Source: Centipeda noxia ATCC 43541
Lineage (GTDB): Bacteria; Bacillota; Negativicutes; Selenomonadales; Selenomonadaceae
Direction: 5' to 3'
Assembly: GCF_000160555.1 (NCBI RefSeq)
Contig: NZ_GG749281.1
Coordinates: 55,654-94,298 of the forward strand
DNA length: 38,645 nucleotides
This document shows positions 14,769 to 24,016 of the stretch, in pieces; position 1 is the stretch's first letter; each line of letters opens with the position of its first letter. A program made the position numbers and the translations under genes. The notes below the pieces were generated by a model. It had not been told where the DNA came from. It did no database searches and saw only the letters and a program-made list of their open reading frames with translations.

Positions 14769-15544
14769 GAAAAGTCTCCCGTATGGCGATTCGTCTTATC
14801 CAAATAGTACAGTTTTACATACTTTGCCATGGTATAAAAATAGTGAAACACCGCAAGGATGAAGCCGATCCGCCCGTCGAGGAAGCCGCATTTCAAAAAG
14901 TACATACGAAAGCTCGCCCAGATAGGATGAAGAATCATATCGACAAGATTCGCACGTCGCCCAGCATTATATGATTTCTGTGCGGCAAGCGTCGTATAGG
15001 TATTCAGCTTGCCCAGATAGTGCACCCAGTCACGATAGGGATAATGAACGAGATATTCTTTTTTCGGGAGTTTGACCTCTTGATAGGGATGACAGATCTT
15101 GGGGTGAACAAGCCCTGTGACATATGTTCCCTCACGCGGCAAAAGTCGGACGACATAGTCCGGAAACCAGCCGCCATGCCGGAGCGGCTGCTCGAAATAG
15201 TAACTCAGGCGCGCATTCGCGTAGGCATAGCGCCGATCATCCGCTGCGACGATTTCCTTGATGCGCTCCGCTAGTCTCGGCGATACCCGTTCATCCGCAT
15301 CCAGAAAATAAATCCAGTCACAACCTGCCTCTTGAACCGCAAAGGTCTGCTGCGTGCCCCAATCACCGGCAAGAGCACGCTGCACAACACGCGCACCAAG
15401 ACCGCGCGCCAGTTCCGCCGTCTGATCCGTACTGAAGTCATCAATAACAACAACTTCTCCGGCAAAGGAAACGCTGCGAATGCAGTCCTCTATGTTCTGC
15501 TCCTCATTCTTTGCGAGGATAAGCACCGAGAGATTCAGAGCCAT
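14765..15544 (-). CDS. waaE: Glycosyltransferase family 2, WaaE/KdtX type
   Basis: A 259-residue inverting GT-A glycosyltransferase. The N-terminus has the family-2 opening LSVLILAKNEEQNIEDCIRSV, a VVIDDFSTDQT segment, and the metal-binding DxD region in YFLDADERVSP at about residues 80-90. The size and the wording match WaaE/KdtX, which adds a beta-1,4-glucose to heptose I of the LPS inner core in Klebsiella and similar genes elsewhere. The C-terminus has hydrophobic and basic segments that would hold it to the membrane. It sits 22 bases after the GT4 gene and overlaps virK by ATGA. The sugar donor is inferred from family only. Confidence 0.83.
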   Translation of the reverse strand: MALNLSVLILAKNEEQNIEDCIRSVSFAGEVVVIDDFSTDQTAELARGLGARVVQRALAGDWGTQQTFAVQEAGCDWIYFLDADERVSPRLAERIKEIVAADDRRYAYANARLSYYFEQPLRHGGWFPDYVVRLLPREGTYVTGLVHPKICHPYQEVKLPKKEYLVHYPYRDWVHYLGKLNTYTTLAAQKSYNAGRRANLVDMILHPIWASFRMYFLKCGFLDGRIGFILAVFHYFYTMAKYVKLYYLDKTNRHTGDFS

Positions 15545-15566
15545 AACGCCGTCCTTTCCTGCTGTC

Positions 15567-16718
15567 TCAAGAAATCGAATGCTTCCCTATGATTTCCACG
15601 ATATGCATGGCAAAACGCGGTGGTGCATAGGCGCGCGCAGCATCTGCGAGCGCCTTGTGCCAATGTGGCGCGCGTACATCATATTCGTTGATGAAGGTCT
15701 CCAATGCGCTTCCAAGGGCCGTCATATCTCCGCTTGCAAAAGTCTCCCCGATGGGATATTCCGCAAACACCTCGGGGTTCATGTCGTCGCTCGTGAGGAC
15801 GGGCTTTTGAAAGCCGATCGCTGTGAAGAGCATCGCCCCCCAATGGTAGCGGTATCGCGGCGCAGAGTACGGCAAGAGGAGTGCATCTACTTCAGAAATG
15901 GCACGCTGCCACTCAGCGCCGATCAGCCCGCGATGCAGAAAGGAGATGCCCCTGCCCTCATACATAGCGATGATGCGCTCAAACTCTGCCGCATCCTCTG
16001 CGTGCATCGTCGATCCTTGCACAAGCAAACGAACGGGTCGTGTATAATTCCCTGCAAGATAGACACGGAGCAGATCCTCAAGCCTCTTTTCCCTGCGGAA
16101 CTGCCCAAAGAACCCGATGGTGAGGGGCTCATCCGTCTTTACGGGCGGATGCGGCGCAGTCTCGATGTCACGCGGGATAAATGCCGGTGGTGCGATCATA
16201 TGGAGATTAGGACGCCGCTCTCCGAAAATCGTGTCGCCAAATGTGAGCACAACGGGGCGGATATTCGGATGCTTTGAGAGCGCATCCGCAGCACTGAAAA
16301 ATTTCGGTGCCTCGCTCGGATTGATCCCATGTTGGATGAAGAGGACGGGCACGGGACTGCGCCGCAGAACGCTCTGCCGCAGTGCGCGCAGATAGCGATA
16401 GGTCGAGGTAGGAACGACGAGCGCATCAAATGCCCCCGCCTGAGCTGCCTCATAGAGCACACGATACCAGCGGAAACGCCGCCGCTCGCGCTGCACGGAG
16501 AGAAAGAGCTTACGAATCCCACGTGCATTCGTATAGAGCACGGGCGCGCCCGGAAGATAATACGCAGGCACGTGGTAGTCCATGCCAAACTGAAAGCCCT
16601 CCGGCACGTAGAGCATGACCTCATGCCCAAGAGCCCGCAGCTCATCCACAAGAATGCGGTCGAAATCAACCTCATGCCCGCCAGGAGTCATGATGTTTTC
16701 AAAGATGGCAATTCTCAT
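15567..16718 (-). CDS. Glycosyltransferase, GT4-like (group 1)
   Basis: A 383-residue GT-B glycosyltransferase. The N-terminal MRIAIFENIMTPGGHEVDFDRIL and the C-terminal half with IGFFGQFRREKRLEDLLRVY (about residues 219-238), and a late segment DALLLPYSAPRYRYHWGAMLF with a KPVLTSDD loop, fit the group 1/GT4 fold, although the usual E-x7-E motif is replaced by Y-R-Y-H-W-G. It probably adds a sugar to the LPS core or a linked glycan. It lies 13 bases after gmhB and 22 before the GT2 gene. Base composition in this and the next three genes seems slightly more AT-rich than in the upstream heptose genes, which may point to a variable core-sugar segment. Confidence 0.78.
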   Translation of the reverse strand: MRIAIFENIMTPGGHEVDFDRILVDELRALGHEVMLYVPEGFQFGMDYHVPAYYLPGAPVLYTNARGIRKLFLSVQRERRRFRWYRVLYEAAQAGAFDALVVPTSTYRYLRALRQSVLRRSPVPVLFIQHGINPSEAPKFFSAADALSKHPNIRPVVLTFGDTIFGERRPNLHMIAPPAFIPRDIETAPHPPVKTDEPLTIGFFGQFRREKRLEDLLRVYLAGNYTRPVRLLVQGSTMHAEDAAEFERIIAMYEGRGISFLHRGLIGAEWQRAISEVDALLLPYSAPRYRYHWGAMLFTAIGFQKPVLTSDDMNPEVFAEYPIGETFASGDMTALGSALETFINEYDVRAPHWHKALADAARAYAPPRFAMHIVEIIGKHSIS

Positions 16719-16731
16719 GCGTATATCTCCG

Positions 16732-17244
16732 TCATTGTTGCTCCGTTTTCACCGCATCCCGCACGCAGTCGCAGAGGTTCCCCCCCGGATAGAGCACGCC
16801 CTTTACCCCCGCGTTTGCAGCGGCGGCGACGTCGTGCTCCCCGTCGCCGATCAGCAGCGAGACCGCAGGATCGATATCGTATTCTGCGATCGCGCGCAGG
16901 AGCATGCCGGGCGCGGGCTTGCGGCAGGCACAGGCCTTCGTATATGCCGGAACGATTCCCTCCATATGATGGGGGCAGTAGTAAAACGCGTCGATATGCG
17001 CACCGTGCTTGGCGAGCTCTGCATTCATCCAGTCGTGCAGGCGCTGCACGGCAGCCTCGTCATAGTAGCCGCGCGCGATGCCGCTCTGGTTCGTGACGAC
17101 GATGACGAGATAGCCGTGCGTATTCGCCCAGCAGATCGCGTCAATCGCGCCGTCCACCCAGACGAACTGCTCCGGATTGTGCAGGTAGTGCACGTCCACG
17201 TTGAGCGTGCCGTCACGGTCGAAGAAGATCGCCTTATTCGGCAT
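16732..17244 (-). CDS. gmhB: D-glycero-D-manno-heptose 1,7-bisphosphate 7-phosphatase
   Basis: A 170-residue HAD-family phosphatase that removes the 7-phosphate of heptose 1,7-bisphosphate, the step between the kinase and the nucleotidyltransferase of RfaE. Motif 1 is at the start, FFDRDGTLN, with Asp9 as nucleophile and Asp11 as acid/base. The structural zinc site of GmhB is visible as CPHH (about residues 91-94) and CACRKPAPGML (about 107-117), and motif 4 as LLIGDGEHD. The ATG overlaps the last 11 bases of hldD. Histidinol phosphatase (HisB-N) shares this fold, but the neighbours make the heptose role nearly certain. Confidence 0.92.
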   Translation of the reverse strand: MPNKAIFFDRDGTLNVDVHYLHNPEQFVWVDGAIDAICWANTHGYLVIVVTNQSGIARGYYDEAAVQRLHDWMNAELAKHGAHIDAFYYCPHHMEGIVPAYTKACACRKPAPGMLLRAIAEYDIDPAVSLLIGDGEHDVAAAANAGVKGVLYPGGNLCDCVRDAVKTEQQ

Positions 17245-18205
17245 AGGAGAAGTACCCGCCGGCCTTTAGGAAATCACAGTACTCCCGGACCGCCTCTTCC
17301 ATCGGGGTAAAGCCGCCGTCATAGCCTGCGGCAAGAAGCGCTGCCGTATCTGCCTGCGTGTAATTCTGATACTTGCCGCGCAGCACGTCGGGGAAGTCAC
17401 GGTAGACGATCTCGCCCGTGCCAAGCGCCGCGATCACTGCACGCGCCGCTTCGTTGTAGCTGTGCGCAACGCCCGTGCCGCAGTTGTAGACGCCGCTCTC
17501 GCCGCCGTTTTCAAAAAACCAGAGATTCACGCGCACGACATCGCCGACGTAGACGAAGTCGCGGCGCTGTTCGCCGTCTGCGAGGCCGTCCGTCCCGCGG
17601 AAAAGACGCGCCTGCCCCGTCTCCATGATCTGATGGTAGAGCTGGTAGAAGATGGACGCCATCTTCCCCTTATGGTGCTCCTGCGGGCCGTAGACGTTGA
17701 AATACTTCAGCCCGACGATGGGACTGCGCGCCTCGGGGATGACCTGCCGCACATAGCGGTCGAACGCGAGCTTTGAAAACGCGTAGGGATTGAGCGCGTC
17801 CTCGCAGCGCCCGCCCTCGGTAAATCCGTTCTTCCCCCCGCCGTAGGTAGAGGCCGAGGATGCGTAGAAGAACGGAATGCGCGCGCCCATGGCAAAATGC
17901 AGGAGTGCCTTGGAGTAGGCGTAGTTCTCCTTCATCATGTAGTTGACATCGTACTCCATCGTGTCGGAACACGCGCCCTCATGAAAGATCGCGTCGATGT
18001 CCGTGCCGTCGAAATCCCCCTCTTCGATGAGATGGAGGAAGTCGTCCTTCTGCTGGTAGTCGATGAAATGCAGACCGCGCAGGTTCTTGTAGTTCTCGCC
18101 GTCCTGCAGATCGTCAACGATCAGGATGTCCCTGTGCCCGCGCTCGTTGAGTGCATGGACGAGATTGCTGCCGATAAAGCCGGCGCCGCCGGTGACGATG
18201 ATCAT
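17234..18205 (-). CDS. hldD: ADP-L-glycero-D-manno-heptose 6-epimerase
   Basis: A 323-residue short-chain dehydrogenase-type epimerase making ADP-L-glycero-D-manno-heptose, the donor used by the heptosyltransferases. The nucleotide-binding motif GGAGFIGSN is at residues 6-14, the catalytic Tyr and Lys in NPYAFSKL at about residues 139-146, and a family-specific ASSASTYGGGKNGFTEG segment just before it. The length matches HldD/RfaD (about 310). The ATG overlaps the stop of the heptose kinase gene (ATGA). It completes the donor pathway with rfaE1, gmhB and rfaE2 in the same operon. Confidence 0.95.
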   Translation of the reverse strand: MIIVTGGAGFIGSNLVHALNERGHRDILIVDDLQDGENYKNLRGLHFIDYQQKDDFLHLIEEGDFDGTDIDAIFHEGACSDTMEYDVNYMMKENYAYSKALLHFAMGARIPFFYASSASTYGGGKNGFTEGGRCEDALNPYAFSKLAFDRYVRQVIPEARSPIVGLKYFNVYGPQEHHKGKMASIFYQLYHQIMETGQARLFRGTDGLADGEQRRDFVYVGDVVRVNLWFFENGGESGVYNCGTGVAHSYNEAARAVIAALGTGEIVYRDFPDVLRGKYQNYTQADTAALLAAGYDGGFTPMEEAVREYCDFLKAGGYFSYAE

Positions 18206-19200
18206 ACCGCCGCTCCTTCCTGGTGATCGAGTACCCGCAGAAGTTCCTCTCGATTGACCGCGTAGGTGCCGAGTTTCGAGACGACGACACTCGCCGCAAG
18301 ATTTGCGAGATAGGCGCCGTCCGCAGGCTTGAGCCCGCCGGCGAGGGCCAGGCCGAATACGGCGATCACGGTATCGCCCGCGCCCGATACATCGAACACC
18401 TCCTGCGCTCTCGTCGGGATGTGAACGACTTCCTCGCCGTGAATGAGAGAAAGCCCCTTCGATGAACGCGTGAGGATGACATTCCGTATGCCGAATTTGC
18501 GCATCACATAGCGCGCCGCTTTTTCGACGTCGAAATCCTCATTTTGAATGGGCTCGAGGAGCGTTTCATTGATCTCCTTGATGTTCGGCGTGATGTAGTC
18601 AACGTCTCGGTACTTCGCCCACTGCGGTCCCTTCGGATCGACGATGACAGGCACGCCGTGATCATGCGCCGTGCGGATGATATGCTGACACGCATATTCG
18701 GTGCAGGAGCCTTTGCCGTAGTCTGAGATGATCACGCAGTCCATACTCTCGTTGAGTTTCTGATCGATATAGGCGAGATACTGCTGCGCATCGTCCCCGT
18801 CGATTGGATCATCGTCCTCAAAGTCGAGGCGCAGCATCTGCTGATGACCGCCGATGATCCGGATCTTCGTCGTCGTCGGGCGGTCGGTATGGATCAGCCC
18901 CTTGTAGTCGATGCCGCGCGCGGCAAATTTATCGAGCAGGCTCTTGCAGTGCGCGTCGTCGCCGACATAGCCCGCGATGCTGACGTTCGTCCCGAGGAGC
19001 GCCAGGTTGTGCGCGACGTTTGCCGCGCCGCCGAGTGTCTCGCGCGTGCCCGTCACATGGGTGATCGGTACGGGCGCCTCCGGCGAGATGCGTGTGACTT
19101 CGCCTGAGTAGTACTTGTCGAGCATGACATCGCCAACGACGAGAATATTGCTGCGCACGCTCTTCTCTGCAACGACTTCGCGGATTTTTTCCATATCCAT
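18202..19200 (-). CDS. rfaE1: D-glycero-beta-D-manno-heptose-7-phosphate kinase (RfaE domain I), copy A
   Basis: A 332-residue PfkB/ribokinase-fold kinase that phosphorylates heptose 7-phosphate at C1. It corresponds to the N-terminal domain of bifunctional HldE; the adenylyltransferase domain is missing. Seen motifs are VVGDVMLDKYYSGEVTRISPEAPVP near the N-terminus, GGAANVAHNLALLG (about residues 57-70) and the anion-hole/catalytic PfkB signature [18 protein letters not shown] at about residues 268-285. AGGAG lies seven bases before ATG 19200. It sits directly before hldD and gmhB. A second, divergent copy lies at 24017-25009; this copy is the closer to HldE in wording. Confidence 0.92.
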   Translation of the reverse strand: MDMEKIREVVAEKSVRSNILVVGDVMLDKYYSGEVTRISPEAPVPITHVTGTRETLGGAANVAHNLALLGTNVSIAGYVGDDAHCKSLLDKFAARGIDYKGLIHTDRPTTTKIRIIGGHQQMLRLDFEDDDPIDGDDAQQYLAYIDQKLNESMDCVIISDYGKGSCTEYACQHIIRTAHDHGVPVIVDPKGPQWAKYRDVDYITPNIKEINETLLEPIQNEDFDVEKAARYVMRKFGIRNVILTRSSKGLSLIHGEEVVHIPTRAQEVFDVSGAGDTVIAVFGLALAGGLKPADGAYLANLAASVVVSKLGTYAVNREELLRVLDHQEGAAV

Positions 19201-19238
19201 GAGAACGCTCCTATCTTTGTGGAAAACACCTATTTCTA

Positions 19239-20441
19239 TCAGTCAAATCCGTGCGGTTTGATCCCTGCGGGCAAAACGGGACGGACAACGCGCCCCGCTG
19301 CCCCCTTCGGTGCGAGGACAAACGAGCCGTCCGCCTGCTCCGCCACACGCGTCTCGAAATCCTTTGGGTGCGGAAGTTCATACGCGGGACGCTCTCCATG
19401 CTCGGCGAGCATCTGATCCGCATATTTCAAAATGAGATCCGGCGGCATCCGCTTCATGCACATCATGTAGTCCGCGCCGTCCAGCGGGCACTCATGAATA
19501 CGGCAGGGATGGCAGGGAACGGGCGCGCGGACGGAGATGCTCCTCTCGTCATAGGGGTAAAAGCCCGGGATGGGCGATGCGCCGAACATGCAGAGCACGG
19601 GAACATGCATCGCAACGCCGACATGCATCGGCCCCGAGTCCGTCGTGATAAAGAGGATGCAGCGCCGAAGAAGCCCCGCGAGCACGCCGAGACTGACCTG
19701 CCCCGTAAAGATATGCAGCCGCGGATTCTCCCGCTCACGCATCTGCGCGCGGCAGGAGTCTACAATCTCCACATCCATGGGGCCGCCCATGACGGCGATG
19801 TGATAACCGCGCACGAGATAGGTATCCGCGACCTCCGCAAAATAATCGTCCATCCAGCGCTTCGTCATCCAGCTGGCGCCGATGTTGAGCGCGATCACCT
19901 TATCCCCCGGGCGAAAGTGTTCCGCCCAGAGCCGCGCCGCCTTCTCCTCCTCCGCAGGGGGCACCCACATCTCAAGCCCCGCGTCGTCGACCTCCCCGAT
20001 CACCTCCGCTGCACGCAGTGCCGCATAGTGCGAGTGGACCTCGTGCATGATCATATTCTGATCGGGGCTCACATGATCGAAGAAGAGGGAGAAGCCCGGC
20101 TTTGTATAGCCGATGATCTGCTTGCCGCCGCTCAGCGCCGCGAGGGCCGAGGAGCGCTCGTTGCGGTGCAGGTTGACGACGAGGTCATATTTGCGGCGGC
20201 GCAGACGGCGCGCAAAGCGCAGGATGCCGAGCAGGCTGTTGTCCCGTCCCTTCTTGTCGATCAGCAGGCACTCGTCGATGTGCCGGTTCTCCTGCACGAT
20301 GTCTGCGAGTTTCTCATCAGCGAGGAGGGTGATGCGTGCGGCCGGATAATTGTGCCGCAGGGTTCGCAGCACCGGCGTCACAAGCATGAGATCGCCGAGG
20401 TGCATGAGGTTGATGACGAGGATGTTACGATACGAGCTCAT
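19239..20441 (-). CDS. Glycosyltransferase family 9, heptosyltransferase II-like
   Basis: A 400-residue GT9 protein. The N-terminus NILVINLMHLGDLMLVTPVLRTLRHNYP is typical of heptosyltransferases II/III; the nucleotide-sugar domain carries ITTDSGPMHVGVAMHVPVLCMFG at about residues 268-290. A cysteine cluster (CHPC... CPLDG... MMCMKRM) follows. There is an extra C-terminal tail of about 45 residues rich in Pro, Gly and Arg not seen in the other two GT9 proteins. Its ATG overlaps the stop of the LtaS-like gene (ATGA), and rfaE1 follows after 38 bases. It likely adds heptose or a related sugar to the inner core after WaaC. Confidence 0.86.
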   Translation of the reverse strand: MSSYRNILVINLMHLGDLMLVTPVLRTLRHNYPAARITLLADEKLADIVQENRHIDECLLIDKKGRDNSLLGILRFARRLRRRKYDLVVNLHRNERSSALAALSGGKQIIGYTKPGFSLFFDHVSPDQNMIMHEVHSHYAALRAAEVIGEVDDAGLEMWVPPAEEEKAARLWAEHFRPGDKVIALNIGASWMTKRWMDDYFAEVADTYLVRGYHIAVMGGPMDVEIVDSCRAQMRERENPRLHIFTGQVSLGVLAGLLRRCILFITTDSGPMHVGVAMHVPVLCMFGASPIPGFYPYDERSISVRAPVPCHPCRIHECPLDGADYMMCMKRMPPDLILKYADQMLAEHGERPAYELPHPKDFETRVAEQADGSFVLAPKGAAGRVVRPVLPAGIKPHGFD

Positions 20442-22468
20442 TGTCCCTCCAACGAATCGCCGTGTTCAATCAGCTGCCATGAGAGCGTCCGCAGGATCGC
20501 CATCCGCCTCTGCAGCAGATCGTACGCCGCGGCTGGGTCCTCCTCGGCCGCCCCCGGCAGGAGCTCCGTCTCCTTCGTGTTGACGCGTCCCATCACCGAC
20601 CGGGTCAGGAAATAGTCCCGGTTGAATGCCGCTCCCATATTGTTCTCTGTCAGGCTCGGCGCGATGGACACGTAGGAAAATCCCGCAGGCGCAATCAACT
20701 CGATAAGCGTTGGTACGATGTTCGTGTGTCCGCCGACGACATCCGGCGCCAGAACCGCGGGGGTCACTCCCTGCCCGTACAGCACAAACGGGACGCTCTG
20801 ATACTCGTACATCGTCGGCGTACGCGACGGATTCATGCGCACGGCATGATCGCCCGTGATGACGAACAGGCTGTCCGGATATTTTTTCATCGTCTCATGC
20901 ACGAACTGCGTTACGATCTTGTCCATGTACCAATAGTGCCCGAGTTCGAGCGCGAGCTGATCCGGATCGTCCACATTCGGCAGCTGCGCCGTTTCCGCGC
21001 GCGCACGGGCGAGATCGAATCCCTCCGCCGCAACATCAATGTTGTAGGGCGGATGATTCGAGACCGTCATGATGAGATGCACTGTCGGCGGCTCATCGGC
21101 AAGATGCTGAAACAGCGCAGAGAAGAGCTGCTCGTCCGAGGTTCCCCACGCATTCACCTTTTCCGCATGGAAGTCCGGATACCCATAGAAATGGTCGAAG
21201 CCCTGCGCGATGGAAAACCGATCCATCCCCTCCCACGAGGGAACGCCGCCATACCAGAAATCTACCGCATAGCCGAGCCGCTTGAACTGCGGCGCCATCG
21301 CGGTCGGATACGCCTCCCGCAGACTGCGCGCGACATAGTTGACGTGCTGGTTGACCTCGGACAGCCCCGTGACCAATCCCGTGATCGCGATGGACGTGAA
21401 GTCCCCGTTCGGCATAAAGCGCCGCGAATAATACGCGTTCGGCTCCCGGATCAGACCCTTGATGCCGTCGGCCGCGTGCAGCGCGGCATAGGTTTCCAGC
21501 ATCGGCCACTGCGCATAGGTTTCACCGAGCACAATGAAGATATGCCGTGGCTTTGGGATGCGCGCCCCCTGCGCCGTGCGCGTCAAGTAGGGCGTCAGCG
21601 TATCCGCCGAGAGCTCTGCATGCCCCGCAGCCTCCACCGCAAGCGCGCGTACGTGCTCCTTGTCAACGCCGACAATATCTCCGCTCTTCAGCCGCTTATG
21701 CATGGAGCGCACGCGATAGAGCGCCTGCCCGTCGTCCAGGATGCATTCGTTGAGGAAGGCATCACTCGTAACGCCCGCGTTTTCCCAGTTGACCCCGCCG
21801 GCATACGTAAAACTGCCTCCAAAGCGGACAAAGACAAATGCCGCCGCAAAAAGGAACAGCAGTCCGAGGGAAAAAACCGCCCGCTGCACGCCCGAGCGCA
21901 GTGCAGGCAGCGCATACGTCCTGCGCACGAGGAGGAGGCTGCGCAGCACATAGAGCGAGACCGCCGTCAACAGGAGCGCGATGCACAGCCGCCAGAGAAG
22001 ACCGTACTCGCGCAGCATCATCTCGGCAAGCACAGCCGCATCGTCATTCAGCCCCGCCGCGACCTGCATATTGAACGATGTCTGAAACTGCCGATAAAAA
22101 GGAAAACGCGCCTGGAAAAGCACAGCGAATGCAAATGCCGCAAGACCGCCCCAACAAAAGCGCAGGCGTCTGAGCACAGGAGCAAGGCGCGGCAGTGCGA
22201 GCAGAGGAAGCGAACAGAGAACGAATGCCGGCAGGGTGACGGCACCCGCCGTTTTGAGCGAGAGGCGCAGGCCTGTGAGGAGCGCGAGGAGGACATCGTC
22301 TGCCCCCGCGGACGGGGACAGATAGCCCGCCATGTAGAACATGAAATACGCGCGGTAGACACAGAGGGTCAGCAGGATGAACGCAAACAGCTTAATATCC
22401 CGCTGCACAGCATCATAAAATGCCGCCAAGCGTCCCTCCTGCCTGTGTCCGTATCGTTCTATCCGCAT
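20438..22468 (-). CDS. LtaS-like sulfatase-fold phosphoglycerol/phosphoethanolamine transferase
   Basis: A 676-residue membrane enzyme with five N-terminal membrane helices (about residues 25-50, 60-95, 103-120, 158-180, 197-215) and an extracytoplasmic alkaline-phosphatase-fold domain from about residue 305 to 610. Metal and nucleophile residues by comparison with LtaS/OpgB are Glu316 (VLGETYAQWP), the likely catalytic Thr358 in NGDFTSIAITG, and Asp540-His541 (ITGDHAV). Enzymes of this group move phosphoglycerol or a related head group from a lipid to lipoteichoic acid, periplasmic glucans or LPS. Placed between heptosyltransferase genes in an LPS operon, it most likely modifies the LPS core on the periplasmic side; this is inference. 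Confidence 0.85.
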   Translation of the reverse strand: MRIERYGHRQEGRLAAFYDAVQRDIKLFAFILLTLCVYRAYFMFYMAGYLSPSAGADDVLLALLTGLRLSLKTAGAVTLPAFVLCSLPLLALPRLAPVLRRLRFCWGGLAAFAFAVLFQARFPFYRQFQTSFNMQVAAGLNDDAAVLAEMMLREYGLLWRLCIALLLTAVSLYVLRSLLLVRRTYALPALRSGVQRAVFSLGLLFLFAAAFVFVRFGGSFTYAGGVNWENAGVTSDAFLNECILDDGQALYRVRSMHKRLKSGDIVGVDKEHVRALAVEAAGHAELSADTLTPYLTRTAQGARIPKPRHIFIVLGETYAQWPMLETYAALHAADGIKGLIREPNAYYSRRFMPNGDFTSIAITGLVTGLSEVNQHVNYVARSLREAYPTAMAPQFKRLGYAVDFWYGGVPSWEGMDRFSIAQGFDHFYGYPDFHAEKVNAWGTSDEQLFSALFQHLADEPPTVHLIMTVSNHPPYNIDVAAEGFDLARARAETAQLPNVDDPDQLALELGHYWYMDKIVTQFVHETMKKYPDSLFVITGDHAVRMNPSRTPTMYEYQSVPFVLYGQGVTPAVLAPDVVGGHTNIVPTLIELIAPAGFSYVSIAPSLTENNMGAAFNRDYFLTRSVMGRVNTKETELLPGAAEEDPAAAYDLLQRRMAILRTLSWQLIEHGDSLEGQ

Positions 22469-22507
22469 GTCTTGCTGTACTCCTTCCCCGCCGCAGGACC
22501 ACGCCGC

Positions 22508-23533
22508 CTATCTCTTTTGAAGAAGAGGCCTCATCTTTGCGATGACTTCCTCCGGTGTAATGATCGCCAGGCAGTCGAATCCCTTCGGACAGGCGCGCTT
22601 CCAGCAGGCACGGCAGCGGCGGTCGACCTCAATGGCGTTCTCCAGCTGTCCGTATGGGCCGTTGCGGTTCGCATCCGTCGGCCCCATGAGCATAACCGTC
22701 GGCGTGCCGAGCCCCGCCGCAAGATGAACCGGCCCCGTATCGCCGCCGAGTACGAGTGACGCGCGCGTGAAGATATGCGCGAGCTGCTTTAGATTCGTAC
22801 GGCCGACGAGGTTTATGGGCGGAATCTCGACCGCGGCCATGATATCCTGCGCCAGCGTCTCGTCGAGGCGCCCGCCGCCGACCAGCACAGGAATGTAATG
22901 CGCACGGTAAAGGCGATTGGACAGCGCCGCAAAGTGTTCCGCGGGCCAGCGTTTGTTCGGCCAATTCGCGCCGATGGCGAGCGCAATGAAGCGCCGCCCC
23001 TCCGGAACGCCCTCACGCGCGAGCACGATCTCCGCCGCATTCGCATCGCGTGCGGAGACGGCGACAGGAAAGCGCACCTCATCGACGCGGCACCCGAGGG
23101 CGCGCGCCACGTCGAGATAGCGTTCGACGATATGCCCGTGCGCATGCGCTCCTTTCACAGGCCGGCTGACGAGATTGGCTCCCTCGCGCATGTTTGCTGT
23201 CCCGATGCGCCGCTTGACCCGCGCGTTGAACACGATGGCCGCCGATTTAAAGAGCCCCTGCAGATCGAGCGAGGCGTCATAGCGCCGCCGGCGCAGGCGC
23301 CGGCGGAGGGGGCCGATCGCATGAAGGAAGCCGCCGAGGCTGCGGAACTTCGCCTTCTCGAAGAGGATGATGTCGTCGATGTAGGGATTGTCCTCGAGAA
23401 TCGGATAGGCGGTCGGTTCGACCACCCAAGTCAGGTGTGCGTCGGGGTAGGTTTCCTTGATCGCATACGAAACGGGCAGAGCATGAATCACGTCGCCGAT
23501 TGCGCTGAGCTTGACGACCAGAATATTCTTCAT
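22508..23533 (-). CDS. waaC: Lipopolysaccharide heptosyltransferase I
   Basis: A 341-residue GT9 enzyme that adds the first heptose to Kdo of lipid A. The N-terminus ILVVKLSAIGDVIHALPVSYAIKE is the WaaC wording (conserved Asp near residue 13 as catalytic base), and the second half has LVLGGDTGPVHLAAGLGTPTVMLMGPTD at about residues 258-285. A C-terminal cysteine cluster (CRACWKRACPKGFDC) is present. ATG 23533 follows AAAGGAGG at seven bases; a GTG six codons upstream would overlap the previous stop but lies on the ribosome site. It follows rfaE2 almost without a gap. Confidence 0.9.
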   Translation of the reverse strand: MKNILVVKLSAIGDVIHALPVSYAIKETYPDAHLTWVVEPTAYPILEDNPYIDDIILFEKAKFRSLGGFLHAIGPLRRRLRRRRYDASLDLQGLFKSAAIVFNARVKRRIGTANMREGANLVSRPVKGAHAHGHIVERYLDVARALGCRVDEVRFPVAVSARDANAAEIVLAREGVPEGRRFIALAIGANWPNKRWPAEHFAALSNRLYRAHYIPVLVGGGRLDETLAQDIMAAVEIPPINLVGRTNLKQLAHIFTRASLVLGGDTGPVHLAAGLGTPTVMLMGPTDANRNGPYGQLENAIEVDRRCRACWKRACPKGFDCLAIITPEEVIAKMRPLLQKR

Positions 23534-23547
23534 GCCCTGCCCTCCTT

Positions 23548-24015
23548 TCACTTCCTGCGGCCGGCCTTTGCTATGATCCCCGTCGTAGACTTGCCCGCAA
23601 CGAGGGGAATGAAGGCAACCTCGCCGCCGTATGCCTCAATGACGCGTGCCTCGGGGAGCGTCTCCCGTGTATAGTCGCCGCCCTTTGCGTAGACTGCAGG
23701 CCGCACCTTTGCGATCAGCGCCTCTGCTGTGTCCTCCTCAAAGATTGTCACATAGTCCACAGATCTCAGCGCGCCGACGACCTCTGCGCGGTCCTTCTGC
23801 CCGTTGACCGGGCGCGCCTCGCCTTTGAGCCGCCGCACGGAATCGTCACTGTTGAGCCCGAGGATGAGTACATCGCCGCGTGCCCGGGCCGCAGCGAGAT
23901 AGCGTACATGGCCTGCGTGGAGAATATCAAAGCAGCCGTTCGTAAAGACGACACGCGCGCCCGCAGCGCGCAGCGCAGCAGCAAATTCTTCGATGTACTC
24001 GCTTGGAATGAGCAT
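23548..24015 (-). CDS. rfaE2: D-glycero-beta-D-manno-heptose 1-phosphate adenylyltransferase (RfaE domain II)
   Basis: A 155-residue cytidylyltransferase-fold enzyme that makes ADP-heptose from heptose 1-phosphate and ATP; it equals the C-terminal domain of HldE. Visible motifs are [19 protein letters not shown] with the HxGH nucleotide site at about residues 33-36, and KSTTGIIAK near the C-terminus (the ISSTxI-type motif). I start at ATG 24015, one base after the stop of the preceding kinase gene and with AGGGGG upstream; 32 further upstream codons are open but are an arginine-rich read of the kinase gene. Only one copy of this domain is present although the kinase is duplicated. Confidence 0.93.
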   Translation of the reverse strand: MLIPSEYIEEFAAALRAAGARVVFTNGCFDILHAGHVRYLAAARARGDVLILGLNSDDSVRRLKGEARPVNGQKDRAEVVGALRSVDYVTIFEEDTAEALIAKVRPAVYAKGGDYTRETLPEARVIEAYGGEVAFIPLVAGKSTTGIIAKAGRRK

Positions 24016-24016
24016 A

